In this document: positions 8,600 to 16,899 of the stretch, one piece after another
How the letters are laid out: every line of letters starts with the position of its first letter
Position numbering within the stretch: the first letter of the stretch is position 1
Source: Chitinophaga pinensis
GTDB taxonomy: Bacteria > Bacteroidota > Bacteroidia > Chitinophagales > Chitinophagaceae
Direction of reading: 5' to 3'
Assembly (NCBI GenBank): GCA_945872815.1
Contig: CAMCAY010000004.1
Location: 25,408 to 89,407, forward strand
Length of the DNA: 64,000 nucleotides
Made by a program: the position numbers and the translations under genes
Notes under the pieces: generated by a model
Databases searched by the model: none
The model's input: the letters and a program-made list of their open reading frames with translations, nothing else
Told to the model about the DNA's origin: nothing

Positions 8600-8653
8600 C
8601 TTGTTTTATTTATGGGTGCAAAAATAAGGGCTTATTTGCTAAAAATAATATTA

Positions 8654-9673
8654 TTACCGAATAATTTCAGAAAATGTTTTTCTTTTTTTAATGAAATATT
8701 GCCAAATGATACTCCCCGAATAAACCCCAGAAAGCTGTCTATTTGATTTATCAATCTTTATATTTTTTTTCTTTTCAAAAAAAATCCATTTGATAAATGA
8801 AAAATGAGCATTAGCTATAGCTACCCACCCTCCGGCATCACCTTTCATCAATCCTCTGTAAGCTGCCAATGCATCCAATATAAAGCGAATTGGGATAATA
8901 AGCAAAGCTTTTGAAAAAGATAAATTCTTCGCCAACATGATTAGATTATTCCTGAAATTCAAAAACACCTTTTTACTATTCCCTTTTGGTAGGGTTCCTC
9001 CCCCAACATGATATACAACCGACTTTGGTTCAACAAATATCTTATACCCATGCAATTGCATCCTCCAACACAAATCTATTTCCTCCTGATGTGCAAAAAA
9101 ATATTCATCCAACCCACCTAACTCATGATAAACTTTAGATCTCACAAACATAGCTGCCCCTGTTGCCCAAAAACAAGGAATAGCATCATCGTATTGTCCA
9201 TGATCCTGCTCGCAATCATCAAAAATCCGTCCTCTCGTAAACGGATATCCGAACTTATCAATCCAACCACCCGAAGCCCCTGCATATTCAAACTCTTTTT
9301 TATTATCATAAGAAAGCAACTTAGGCTGACACGCTGCGATTGAAGGATTTTTTTCCATCAAACTTATAATTGGCTCAATCCAACCAGGAGTTACTTCCAC
9401 ATCACTATTAAGTAATACATAATAATCACTTTCGATTTGCTGTAAAGCCAAATTATATCCTTTTGCAAATCCTTCGTTTCCGGGATTTTCTATAACCCTT
9501 ATTTGTGGATACTTCTCCCGCAAAAAAATCAATGAATCATCTGTAGACGCATTATCTGCAACTATAATTTTCTGATTGGGATAAGTAGCCGACAACACCA
9601 TTGGCAAGAACTTTTCAAGAAATGCTCTCCCATTCCAATTTAAAATCACAATTGCTATAGATGGATTATGCAT
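8654..9673 (-). CDS. Family 2 glycosyltransferase (rhamnosyltransferase-like)
   Basis: 339 aa. The N-terminus has the GT-A fold signature (IVILNWNGRAFLEKFLP, then IVADNASTDDS), a DxD-type metal site in LLNSDVEV, and the acceptor-side motif HQEEIDLCWRMQLHGYK with GGGTLPKGNSKK behind it. The C-terminal part (about 250-290) has a hydrophobic stretch that may contact the membrane. Such enzymes add a sugar from a nucleotide-sugar to a polysaccharide or lipid carrier; the sugar cannot be told from sequence. No polysaccharide cluster surrounds it. The ATG at 9673 is preceded by a weak TAAGTTTG element at 9733-9740. Confidence 0.88.
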   Translation of the reverse strand: MHNPSIAIVILNWNGRAFLEKFLPMVLSATYPNQKIIVADNASTDDSLIFLREKYPQIRVIENPGNEGFAKGYNLALQQIESDYYVLLNSDVEVTPGWIEPIISLMEKNPSIAACQPKLLSYDNKKEFEYAGASGGWIDKFGYPFTRGRIFDDCEQDHGQYDDAIPCFWATGAAMFVRSKVYHELGGLDEYFFAHQEEIDLCWRMQLHGYKIFVEPKSVVYHVGGGTLPKGNSKKVFLNFRNNLIMLAKNLSFSKALLIIPIRFILDALAAYRGLMKGDAGGWVAIANAHFSFIKWIFFEKKKNIKIDKSNRQLSGVYSGSIIWQYFIKKRKTFSEIIR

Positions 9674-9773
9674 GTATTTTATGGTTAAAGTATTCGGTTA
9701 GAAACAAAAAAATACTTAAAGGATTGTTTACACAAACTTACATTATTTAAATGCTTATTCTTTACTTTTACTC

Positions 9774-10922
9774 ATGTTTTCTTCATTATTAAATTGGCGA
9801 ACAGGATTGGCGGTGATTGCTATTGCAATCGTGTCGGGAACTATTTTCTATTCGAATTTTATTTCAAATAAAATTGCAGCAGATGAAAAACAAAAAGTAG
9901 AACAATGGTTGCAGGCTGCTACTGAAATAAATAATACCACTTCGGGTTCTACAGATCTTGCTGGAAAAATTCTCACGGAAAACAGCATAGGAATTCCCAT
10001 GATAACTGTAACTGAAACTGACAGCATATTAGACCACTACAATTTAAACGCAAACAAAATAAAACACGACAAAAAATATTTACATAAAAAACTAGAGGAA
10101 TTCAAGCATACTTATCCTCCCATTATATGGAAGAATCCAATGAATCCTAATCAAACGAATTTGGTATACTACGGAGAATCTGATTTGCTTATACAAATAC
10201 GATACTTTCCTATTGTTCAATTGATCATTGTAGCACTTTTTATTTTTGTAACATTAATTGCCATCAACACTCAACATAAGAGCACTCAAAATCAAGTTTG
10301 GGCTGGCATGGCTAAAGAAACAGCCCATCAATTAGGAACGCCCATTACTTCATTGCAAGGTTGGATAGAAATGCTTAAGGACAAACAAGTAAATGAAAAA
10401 ATAATTTCAGAAATCAGCAAGGATGTTGAAAGATTAAAATTAGTTAGTGATCGATTTGGCAAGATTGGAAGTTCACCTCAATTAGTGGCCACAAATCTTG
10501 TACAACAAATTAATGTAATGGTTCAGTATATAAAAAAACGTTCCAATGAGGCTGTTCATTTCTCTGTGAATTCCAATGAAAATGAAATTATGGGAATGAT
10601 CAACGCTCCATTATTTGATTGGGTGATAGAAAATTTATTAAAAAACGCATTGGATGCAATTGATGGAAAAGGAAAGATAGAAGTAATCGTAAAAAACGAA
10701 AAAAGCAATATAATAATTGATGTAAGAGATTCAGGTAAGGGCATCAGCAAATCCAATATAAATAAGGTTTTCAAGCCAGGTTTTACTACAAAAAAACGCG
10801 GTTGGGGATTGGGTCTTTCATTGAGTAAAAGAATTATAGAACAATACCACCAGGGATCCATTTTTGTGAAATCCAGTGAATATGGAAAAGGAACCACATT
10901 CAGAATTATTCTCAAAAAGTAG
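9774..10922 (+). CDS. Sensor histidine kinase without adjacent response regulator
   Basis: 382 aa. Two membrane helices (about 10-30 and 144-164) enclose a periplasmic segment of roughly 110 residues with no recognised sensor domain. The kinase core has an H-box variant MAKETAHQLGTPITSLQG with His185, an N-box (NLLKNALDAI), a G1 box (VRDSGKGIS) and a G2 box (RGWGLGLSLSKRII). It autophosphorylates on the histidine and signals to a partner that is not encoded next to it. The AHQLGTP H-box is common in Bacteroidota kinases. The downstream gene is tRNA-Leu, so the kinase is an orphan here. Confidence 0.92.
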   Translation: MFSSLLNWRTGLAVIAIAIVSGTIFYSNFISNKIAADEKQKVEQWLQAATEINNTTSGSTDLAGKILTENSIGIPMITVTETDSILDHYNLNANKIKHDKKYLHKKLEEFKHTYPPIIWKNPMNPNQTNLVYYGESDLLIQIRYFPIVQLIIVALFIFVTLIAINTQHKSTQNQVWAGMAKETAHQLGTPITSLQGWIEMLKDKQVNEKIISEISKDVERLKLVSDRFGKIGSSPQLVATNLVQQINVMVQYIKKRSNEAVHFSVNSNENEIMGMINAPLFDWVIENLLKNALDAIDGKGKIEVIVKNEKSNIIIDVRDSGKGISKSNINKVFKPGFTTKKRGWGLGLSLSKRIIEQYHQGSIFVKSSEYGKGTTFRIILKK

Positions 10923-10969
10923 TGTATCACACTCAAGGATTATTATTTCAATTTTCAGTTCATTCATTT

Positions 10970-10977
10970 TATCTTCG
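10970..10977 (+). promoter_or_regulatory. Possible -7 promoter element of tRNA-Leu(GAG)
   Basis: TATCTTCG resembles the Bacteroidota -7 element (TAnnTTTG with one change) and lies 32 nt before the tRNA. No clear TTG is seen at -33. The same TAnCTTCGC form occurs before infA and before the DUF177 gene. Confidence 0.35.
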
Positions 10978-11009
10978 CACAGCAATTTCAATAAACTGAT
11001 TGTATTAAA

Positions 11010-11093
11010 GCGGCGATGGCGAAATTGGTAGACGCACTACCTTGAGGTGGTAGCGCTCGAAAGGGCGTGGGAGTTCGAATCTCCTTTGCCGCA
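11010..11093 (+). tRNA. tRNA-Leu (anticodon GAG)
   Basis: 84 nt. The acceptor stem is GCGGCGA/TTGCCGC with one G-T pair, the D-loop contains GCGAAATTGGTAGACGC, the anticodon stem CTACC/GGTAG holds TTGAGGT, a long variable arm follows (CGCTCGAAAGGGCG), and the T-loop is GTTCGAATC. It is a class II tRNA with the CCA not encoded. Confidence 0.96.
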
Positions 11094-11119
11094 CAACAAA
11101 TAGTCCTGCATGAGAGTGC

Positions 11120-11319
11120 GGGATTGTTTGTTTTAGCGAATCAAGCTTGCTTGAATGAGCATAAAACAAACAATCCCAACGAGCGAAGCGAGTGAGGAGT
11201 ATTTGTTGTCAACCCACCCTTATCATCCGAGCGAAGCGAGGATAATCTCCTCTTCTGTTTTAGCGAATCAAGCTTGCTTGCATGAACTTAAAACAAACAA
11301 TCCCAACGAGCGAAGCGAG
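11120..11319 (+). repeat. Duplicated 64-bp repeat with hairpin and GAGCGAAGCGAG motif
   Basis: Two near-identical 64-bp units lie at 11129-11192 and 11256-11319. They share a core that starts TGTTTTAGCGAATCAAGC and ends GAGCGAAGCGAG, and differ in only a few central bases. The first unit is part of a perfect 16-bp inverted repeat (11120-11135 with 11162-11177). The 12-mer GAGCGAAGCGAG also occurs alone at 11229-11240. It directly follows tRNA-Leu(GAG). No protein is supported here; a small open frame over it is composition-driven. The repeat could be a genomic interspersed element, which only a whole-genome search would show. Confidence 0.75.
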
Positions 11320-11378
11320 AACAATTCCTTTTTACAATAAGACAATCCAAATAATGAAATAATTGCAGAACCCTACTA

Positions 11379-11999
11379 TCACATCACCCATACTAGGCAA
11401 TATCCCTCAAAAAAAATAGCATGTGCTATCAATAAAATATCAGTCGATTTCTTAAAAACAACATCAGCTTGTAAATGATTATCAAATTCAGCAATAGATT
11501 CAATACAAATGTGTTTGATAAAATCAACCTGCCCCTGTCCATACCATTTGAATACGGCTTCTTTTATACACCAAACAAGCGTATGCTGATAATAATCATC
11601 CATAGGAAGTGTTGACATAATCAACAACTCCGAATCATTTACAAACTTGTGTTTTATTGACTTTATTTTAGGTTGAGGCAACTCAATATCTATACCTGCA
11701 TTATTTCTTTCACTTATAATTGCGGCTGCATAATTACCCGAATGAGAGACAGAAAAATGAAATTGTCCATCAATTAAATATGGCTTCTTTGAATTTGATA
11801 TCTTAACTTCGTTAACAGAAAATCTTTTATCCAATTGCTTAAGTAAAAATCTTCCTGCCAAAAACTGAACTCGTTTGTTCGGATTTTTTATCTCCCCTTG
11901 TAAACTCACCTCTGTCAAAAAATATGTTTCCGGCTCCGTGATATGCCAAACACCTATTTTTGTGTGGTCGTTGATATTTTGTTGATAAACCAATGGCAT
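11379..11999 (-). CDS. 4'-phosphopantetheinyl transferase (Sfp type)
   Basis: 206 aa. It carries the family's two landmarks: AGIDIELPQPK, the Mg-binding acidic site, and WCIKEAVFKWYGQG, the conserved KEA helix, plus FHFSVSHSGN upstream. The enzyme moves phosphopantetheine from CoA to a serine of acyl or peptidyl carrier proteins. The length fits Sfp-like enzymes more than AcpS. No polyketide or peptide synthetase gene lies nearby, so it may serve the fatty-acid carrier protein or distant clusters. It is convergent in spacing with nothing downstream; the 61-nt space to dcd lies on the opposite strand. Confidence 0.9.
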   Translation of the reverse strand: MPLVYQQNINDHTKIGVWHITEPETYFLTEVSLQGEIKNPNKRVQFLAGRFLLKQLDKRFSVNEVKISNSKKPYLIDGQFHFSVSHSGNYAAAIISERNNAGIDIELPQPKIKSIKHKFVNDSELLIMSTLPMDDYYQHTLVWCIKEAVFKWYGQGQVDFIKHICIESIAEFDNHLQADVVFKKSTDILLIAHAIFFEGYCLVWVM

Positions 12000-12070
12000 A
12001 ACTGAAAGAGAAATATAAAATTAGAAAATGAAATTTTTATTTTTACAAAATAACAAATAACAAACTAGAA

Positions 12071-12607
12071 ATGATTTTAAGTGATAAAAGAATTCTGGAA
12101 GAAATGGAAAAAGGTACCATAAAAATTTTGCCTTACAATCGTGAATGCCTTGGCAGCAATAGCTATGATGTGCATTTGGGTAAAAACCTGGCCACCTATG
12201 ACAACAATGAATTGGATGCAAAAAAACACAACACTATCACTCATTTCGAAATACCGGATGAAGGATTCTTATTGTTACCAGAAAAATTCTACTTAGGCGT
12301 AACGGATGAGTATACCGAAACACATGCACACGTACCTTTCCTGGAAGGCAAGTCCTCTACAGGTCGCTTGGGAATAGACATTCATGCAACAGCGGGAAAG
12401 GGAGATGTAGGTTTTTGTGGCAACTGGACATTAGAAATTTCAGTAAAACAACCTGTCAGGGTATATAAAGGAATGCCCATTGGACAATTAATTTATTTCC
12501 CTGTAGATGGAGAAATTGAAGTGAAATACAATGAAAAGAAAAATGCAAAATACAGTGGCCAACCAAACTTACCAGTTGAAAGCATGATGTGGAAAAATAA
12601 ATTCTAA
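12071..12607 (+). CDS. dcd: dCTP deaminase
   Basis: 178 aa, the usual length. It starts MILSDKRILEEME and contains LGSNSYDVHLG, a strand-loop KSSTGRLGIDIHATAG, and DVGFCGNWTLEISV, with the likely catalytic Glu at about residue 122. It hydrolyses dCTP to dUTP and ammonia to feed thymidylate synthesis. The trimer fold is the dUTPase type. It lies alone, divergent from the phosphopantetheinyl transferase and convergent with the DUF3810 gene. Confidence 0.95.
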   Translation: MILSDKRILEEMEKGTIKILPYNRECLGSNSYDVHLGKNLATYDNNELDAKKHNTITHFEIPDEGFLLLPEKFYLGVTDEYTETHAHVPFLEGKSSTGRLGIDIHATAGKGDVGFCGNWTLEISVKQPVRVYKGMPIGQLIYFPVDGEIEVKYNEKKNAKYSGQPNLPVESMMWKNKF

Positions 12608-12633
12608 TGAGCAGTAATGAGTCACCAACTAAA

Positions 12634-13710
12634 TTAAATTTCTCCTGTTTTTTGATAATAATGTATTAAAAGACTAGTTACTTCATTATACGTCATCAGT
12701 CCCTTTGGTTGACGATTGTTCTTAAGAAAAAATCCATACCAATATGTTATCAATGGCTCAATTGGGTTTTCATGTGATTTAATAAAATCTCTCCATTCCT
12801 TTATATCTTTTTTTACAGATGGGGTCAACTGGTCACGTAAACGCATAGACGAACCTGAATCAAGAATATACAAAGTTCGGTTGGCGTACATAAACAACTC
12901 CAGATAAGCGCTGTATTGAATTAAGTAATTATTGGAATTTTTTGCTGCAAGATAACCAACAAAATTGGCCTCATTTTCTTTTGCATAACCCAACTGATGC
13001 GCAATTTCATGACAAGCGATGTAGGGTTGGAGAAATGCCGGAACCGTTGTATTCACTTGAGCTTCGCCCGTAAATGGATTATAATAACCCGTAAATCCCA
13101 GATAATTTCCCAACCAACCCCACATAGATGGCTTGATGGAGGAATATTTATACTTCATAAAATCATACTTTGCTGAAGTAGATTGGAATGCTTCAGCAGC
13201 AGCAATGAAAAGCAATTTATGATCTGAAATTACTGTATTACTTTTTATCACAGAATCTTTTGTTTCATTTACTTTCTGCAATAAAAGTTGATTGATACGT
13301 CTCAATTGAATGGAATCATATTGACCGGCATTAAGTTCAAGCTGTGAAGATATTCCCCTACGACTGTAATTGATTCCCCAAAAAAAATTGAAAACAATAT
13401 AGATTGTTAACAACAGCCCTACTATTTTAAATATACTTTCCCTGAATGAACAATTGCCTGGTTTTCGAAAAATGATTCGTCTAGAAAAATTCACTATTAT
13501 CCAAATCAACCAACAACTTAATATCAAATAAAATACATCGCCTATGCTAATGGGAATCCATCCGAATATCAAACGCAAAAACTTGGAAATAATCGGGTAA
13601 ACCAATTTGGAATATTGCAATTCAACCCTTATTTCATTTTGAGCATAGAAATGTATCCCAACACTTAGAATAATTAATATTATCAATATGTTATTTTTCC
13701 TGGCTATCAC
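12634..13710 (-). CDS. DUF3810 membrane protein with zincin-type HExxH motif
   Basis: 358 aa. The N-terminal part has three hydrophobic segments (about residues 7-24, 45-72 and 92-112). The rest is extracytoplasmic or cytosolic and contains ACHEIAHQLGYAKENEANF, that is HExxH followed by a glutamate, the classical arrangement of zinc metallopeptidases. DUF3810 proteins occur in Bacteroidota and Firmicutes and have no proven substrate. The protease role is inferred from the motif alone. It converges with dcd, leaving only 26 nt between the stops. Confidence 0.83.
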   Translation of the reverse strand: MIARKNNILIILIILSVGIHFYAQNEIRVELQYSKLVYPIISKFLRLIFGWIPISIGDVFYLILSCWLIWIIVNFSRRIIFRKPGNCSFRESIFKIVGLLLTIYIVFNFFWGINYSRRGISSQLELNAGQYDSIQLRRINQLLLQKVNETKDSVIKSNTVISDHKLLFIAAAEAFQSTSAKYDFMKYKYSSIKPSMWGWLGNYLGFTGYYNPFTGEAQVNTTVPAFLQPYIACHEIAHQLGYAKENEANFVGYLAAKNSNNYLIQYSAYLELFMYANRTLYILDSGSSMRLRDQLTPSVKKDIKEWRDFIKSHENPIEPLITYWYGFFLKNNRQPKGLMTYNEVTSLLIHYYQKTGEI

Positions 13711-13859
13711 ATTACAATAATTAACACAATTGGAGTGAATGATTAATACTTTATGTAATACATAAAATATTAAAGGATGAAATTTGTTCGAAAATAGCCC
13801 CTATTATACAATTCTCCATAAAAAGTGGCTCACAAATACACAAATTGAATAAATTAATG

Positions 13860-13867
13860 TAACTTCG
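13860..13867 (+). promoter_or_regulatory. Possible -7 element before the DUF177-rpmF-plsX genes
   Basis: TAACTTCG, followed by CAC, is the same TAnCTTCGC form seen before infA and tRNA-Leu(GAG). It lies 21 nt before the start codon. The -33 TTG is absent at the standard distance, so support is weak. Confidence 0.35.
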
Positions 13868-13888
13868 CACTCCTTAAAAACGAACGCA

Positions 13889-14431
13889 ATGGGTAAGAAG
13901 AGGGTTTTCGAGATTCCGTTTGTAGGGTTAAAACCCGGTATTCATGAGTTTGTTTTTGAGCTAGATGAAAAGTTCTTTGTTGAAAAAGGTGCACAGGATT
14001 TTCTTCATCCTAAAGTTATAGTGAACATGACACTGGAAAAAAATACCGGTTTCATAATACTGAATTTTTCAATTGGAGGCAAAGCCGAAGTGACCTGTGA
14101 CAGATGTGGAAATTCATTAAACATCAATCTTTGGGACGAATTTAAAATGCTGGTTAAGTTGGTAGAAAACCCTGAGGAGATGAATGAACAGGAAGAAGAC
14201 CCCGACGTTTTTTACATATCAAGAAACGAAAGTCATCTTTCTCTTGAAGACTGGTTGTATGAATTTTCAATGCTGAGTGTACCCATGCAAAAAATGTGCA
14301 GTCCGGAAGAAATGGGAGGTCCACAATGCAACAATGAAGTTCTTCAAAAATTGAAAGAGATGGAAGCGAAACATCAAGATAACAATTTCAATTCTTTGTG
14401 GAAAGGATTAGATAAATTTAAAGATAATTAA
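13889..14431 (+). CDS. DUF177 (YceD-like) protein
   Basis: 180 aa, soluble. It has the YceD core, with CDRCGNSLNINL around residues 71-82 and a second cysteine pair in the C-terminal part (MCSPEEMGGPQC), as in other family members. In many bacteria this gene sits directly before rpmF and plsX, and the protein has been linked to 23S rRNA processing and ribosome assembly; no precise activity is visible here. Spacing to rpmF is 31 nt, so the two are co-transcribed. Confidence 0.88.
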   Translation: MGKKRVFEIPFVGLKPGIHEFVFELDEKFFVEKGAQDFLHPKVIVNMTLEKNTGFIILNFSIGGKAEVTCDRCGNSLNINLWDEFKMLVKLVENPEEMNEQEEDPDVFYISRNESHLSLEDWLYEFSMLSVPMQKMCSPEEMGGPQCNNEVLQKLKEMEAKHQDNNFNSLWKGLDKFKDN

Positions 14432-14462
14432 AAGTATAGTATAACAATAAAAACGTAAAGTC

Positions 14463-14657
14463 ATGCCAAATCCAAAGAGGCGCCATTCGCAACAACGCAG
14501 TGCTAAAAGAAGAACACATTATAAAGCTACAGAGCCTACATTGAGCCAGGATGCAACAACCGGTGAAACACATGTTCGCCATCGCGCACATGTAAGCGAA
14601 GGTAAATTGTACTACAAGGGTAAATTGGTTGCTGAAAAAGCTCCTCTAAAAGCATAG
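14463..14657 (+). CDS. rpmF: 50S ribosomal protein L32, zinc-free form
   Basis: 64 aa, starting MPNPKRRHSQQRSAKRRTH, the L32 signature. It has no cysteines, so it is the C-minus form that does not bind zinc. Its place between DUF177 and plsX is the standard one. Confidence 0.97.
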   Translation: MPNPKRRHSQQRSAKRRTHYKATEPTLSQDATTGETHVRHRAHVSEGKLYYKGKLVAEKAPLKA

Positions 14658-14741
14658 TATTCTACTAAGATTATTAATTCCAGAATCATGGATTGATTTA
14701 TTTCCGTCTTGATTTTGGAATTTTTAATTTAATATTTTCCC

Positions 14742-15692
14742 ATGATTAGAATCGGTCTGGACATGATGGGTGGCGATTTTGCCCCGTATGAAGCGGTCAA
14801 AGGTGTGCTTGCTTTTTTTGAAAGCGCACCTCAAGACACTCATTTGATATTGATTGGAGATGAACCCCAGATTGCGAAATATTTGAGTGAATATTCTTTG
14901 TCTCCATCCCTATACTCAATCATTCATGCTTCTCAGGTGATTGAAATGCACGAGCATCCTACCAAAGCGCTTAAAGAAAAGCAAGACTCCTCCATTGCTA
15001 TCGGTTTTCATTTATTGGCAACAGAAAAAATTGATGCTTTCATCAGTGCTGGAAACACCGGCGCCATGATGGTGGGTTCTTTGTTCAGCATAAAAGCAAT
15101 TCCGGGTGTGTTAAGACCAACCATTGGTGCTTACATTCCGAGAGAAGACGGAAGTTTGGGATTATTGGTTGATGTTGGTTTAAACGCAGATTGCAAAGCG
15201 GAAAATCTAAACCAATTTGCCATATTGGGTTCCTTGTTTGCTGAATACATTCTCAATATCAATAATCCAAAAGTTGGTCTTGTAAATATAGGTGAAGAAG
15301 AGGGCAAAGGAAATCTTCTTGCACAAGCCACCTATCCCCTTCTTAAAGAAAACAATCAGATTCATTTTGTCGGCAACATTGAAGGCAGAGACATTTTGCT
15401 AAATAAAGCAGATGTAATGGTATGCGAAGGTTTTACCGGAAATGTGTTGCTAAAAATGGCTGAAAGCGTTCATGATATTGTTAAACGCAGAAATATTGAT
15501 GACGAACATTTCAACCGTTTCAATTTTGAAGCTTATGGAGGTGTTCCTGTATTGGGTGTATCTAAACCCGTTATCATTGGGCACGGCATTTCTTCTTCCG
15601 TTGCATTTAAAAACATGATAAACATTGCCTGTAAGATGATTGAAACCAAGCTTACAGAAAAAATTATTACTAGCTTCTCCACAATATCATAA
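14742..15692 (+). CDS. plsX: Phosphate acyltransferase PlsX
   Basis: 316 aa, full length. It starts MIRIGLDMMGGDFAP and has the conserved AFISAGNTGAMM and GFTGNVLLKMAE segments. PlsX converts acyl-ACP to acyl-phosphate for phospholipid synthesis with PlsY. The gene follows rpmF by 84 nt. In many genomes fabH comes next; here the following gene is a lipoprotein and the cluster stops. Confidence 0.96.
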   Translation: MIRIGLDMMGGDFAPYEAVKGVLAFFESAPQDTHLILIGDEPQIAKYLSEYSLSPSLYSIIHASQVIEMHEHPTKALKEKQDSSIAIGFHLLATEKIDAFISAGNTGAMMVGSLFSIKAIPGVLRPTIGAYIPREDGSLGLLVDVGLNADCKAENLNQFAILGSLFAEYILNINNPKVGLVNIGEEEGKGNLLAQATYPLLKENNQIHFVGNIEGRDILLNKADVMVCEGFTGNVLLKMAESVHDIVKRRNIDDEHFNRFNFEAYGGVPVLGVSKPVIIGHGISSSVAFKNMINIACKMIETKLTEKIITSFSTIS

Positions 15693-15825
15693 TATTTTCA
15701 AATTCCATTGTTAAATACATGTTAACTCGAAAATCGAATTTTTCGTTGTTGAGTCATTTTTGTATTTTACAGAATATATTTTCAACAAACAATTGCTAAT
15801 TAACCTTTTATTTAAACTCCAAAAA

Positions 15826-16425
15826 ATGAAAAAAAAATTCTTAGTACTTTCTGTTGTAATTACAGGAATGATTTATGTTAATTCAAGTTGCAAAAAATCC
15901 AGCACCCCTACTCCTACTCCTACTCCTACTAATCCCTGCACTAATACAAACATCGTTATAACGGAAACTGTAACGGATTACACCGCTTGTCCTTCCGTAA
16001 TAATGGGATCCATCACAGTTACTGCATCAGGATCTACTGGTTTCACATACAACAAAAATGGTGGTGCATATCAAACTAGCAATATACTTTCAGGATTAAC
16101 TGCAGGCACCTATACAATTGGTGTGAAAGATGCAAATGGTTGCACAAATACTAAATCTGTTACTGTAGGTGAAACAGCCGGAATTAATTTCAAAAATGTA
16201 AGAAGCATTATCAGAAATAATTGCGGTGGTAACAATTGTCATTTAAACGGGCAAATTCAGCGTGGATATAACTTTGACAATGAATGCGATATTGTAAGTT
16301 CATGGAATATGATTCAAACTACCTGTGTTACCCAACAATCTATGCCAACTTCTGGCCCTTTATCATTAGCAGACCGCCAAGCTATTACAAACTGGGTTAA
16401 TGCAGGACACTTATACACTAATTAA
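15826..16425 (+). CDS. Lipoprotein with SprB-like repeat and cytochrome-like CX4CH domain
   Basis: 199 aa from the ATG at 15826, which gives a lipoprotein signal ending NSSCKK; a longer upstream frame has no signal. A Pro-Thr repeat linker (about residues 28-35) leads into a SprB-type repeat domain (SITVTASGSTG...SGLTAGTYTIGVKDANGC). The C-terminal domain reads VRSIIRNNCGGNNCHLNG, then SMPTSGPLSLADRQAITNWV, like the planctomycete/Bacteroidota cytochrome c-like domains that end in a lone helix. The heme site would be CX4CH instead of CXXCH, so heme binding is possible but not certain. It lies 20 nt before a Rieske gene and upstream of a heme receptor. Confidence 0.8.
   Translation: MKKKFLVLSVVITGMIYVNSSCKKSSTPTPTPTPTNPCTNTNIVITETVTDYTACPSVIMGSITVTASGSTGFTYNKNGGAYQTSNILSGLTAGTYTIGVKDANGCTNTKSVTVGETAGINFKNVRSIIRNNCGGNNCHLNGQIQRGYNFDNECDIVSSWNMIQTTCVTQQSMPTSGPLSLADRQAITNWVNAGHLYTN
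15907..15930 (+). repeat. Four copies of a 6-bp repeat encoding a Pro-Thr linker
   Basis: CCTACT is repeated four times in frame and encodes Pro-Thr pairs. Changes in copy number would lengthen or shorten the linker without shifting the frame. Confidence 0.85.
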
Positions 16426-16444
16426 TTAACCTCAAATTTTACAA

Positions 16445-16846
16445 GTGGACAGAAAAGAATTTCTATCATCAATTGGCTTTTCAGCCGCATCTCTTTTTGT
16501 GGCAACTTGTGTTGGTTCTTGTAAAAAAGATTCAGTAAGTGGCCCTACGGTAGATTTCACAATTGATCTGACACTATATCCAGCATTAAATAATGCAGGT
16601 GGCTATGTTTATTTAAACGGAGTGATTATAGCTAAAACAAGTTCAGCCAATTTAATTGCTGTTGCTGCTGCATGTTCGCATGAAGGTGCGAATGTACAGT
16701 ACCAGAATAACAACAATCAATTCTATTGCCCGAGACATGGAGCAAAATTCAACACATCGGGTGCTGTAACACAAGGCCCTGCATCTACTCCATTAAAACA
16801 ATACACTGTTACGGTAAATGGCAACTCTGTTAGAATAAATGGATAA
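16445..16846 (+). CDS. Rieske [2Fe-2S] domain lipoprotein
   Basis: 133 aa with a GTG start, chosen because it gives the N-terminus MDRKEFLSSIGFSAAS and a lipobox ending VGSCKK. The Rieske cluster ligands are clear: CSHEGAN and CPRHGAKFN, that is CxH and CxxH. The extra cysteines that form a disulfide in high-potential Rieske proteins of bc complexes are missing, so it resembles the low-potential ferredoxin type. It would sit on the periplasmic face of a membrane. Electron partner unknown; the neighbouring cytochrome-like lipoprotein is the obvious candidate. A terminator follows 22 nt after the stop. Confidence 0.88.
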   Translation: MDRKEFLSSIGFSAASLFVATCVGSCKKDSVSGPTVDFTIDLTLYPALNNAGGYVYLNGVIIAKTSSANLIAVAAACSHEGANVQYQNNNNQFYCPRHGAKFNTSGAVTQGPASTPLKQYTVTVNGNSVRING

Positions 16847-16867
16847 AACAGAAATAAAACAATTTTT

Positions 16868-16896
16868 AAAAGCTCTTCAATTTGGAGAGCTTTTTT
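16868..16896 (+). terminator. Rho-independent terminator after the Rieske gene
   Basis: AAAAGCTCT pairs with AGAGCTTTT around a 9-nt loop and runs into TTTTTT. It separates the two lipoprotein genes from the receptor gene. Confidence 0.85.
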
Positions 16897-16899
16897 ATT

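Noticed and set aside
11155..11340. 61-aa frame over the duplicated repeat
   Set aside because: It is explained by the 64-bp repeats and has biased composition.
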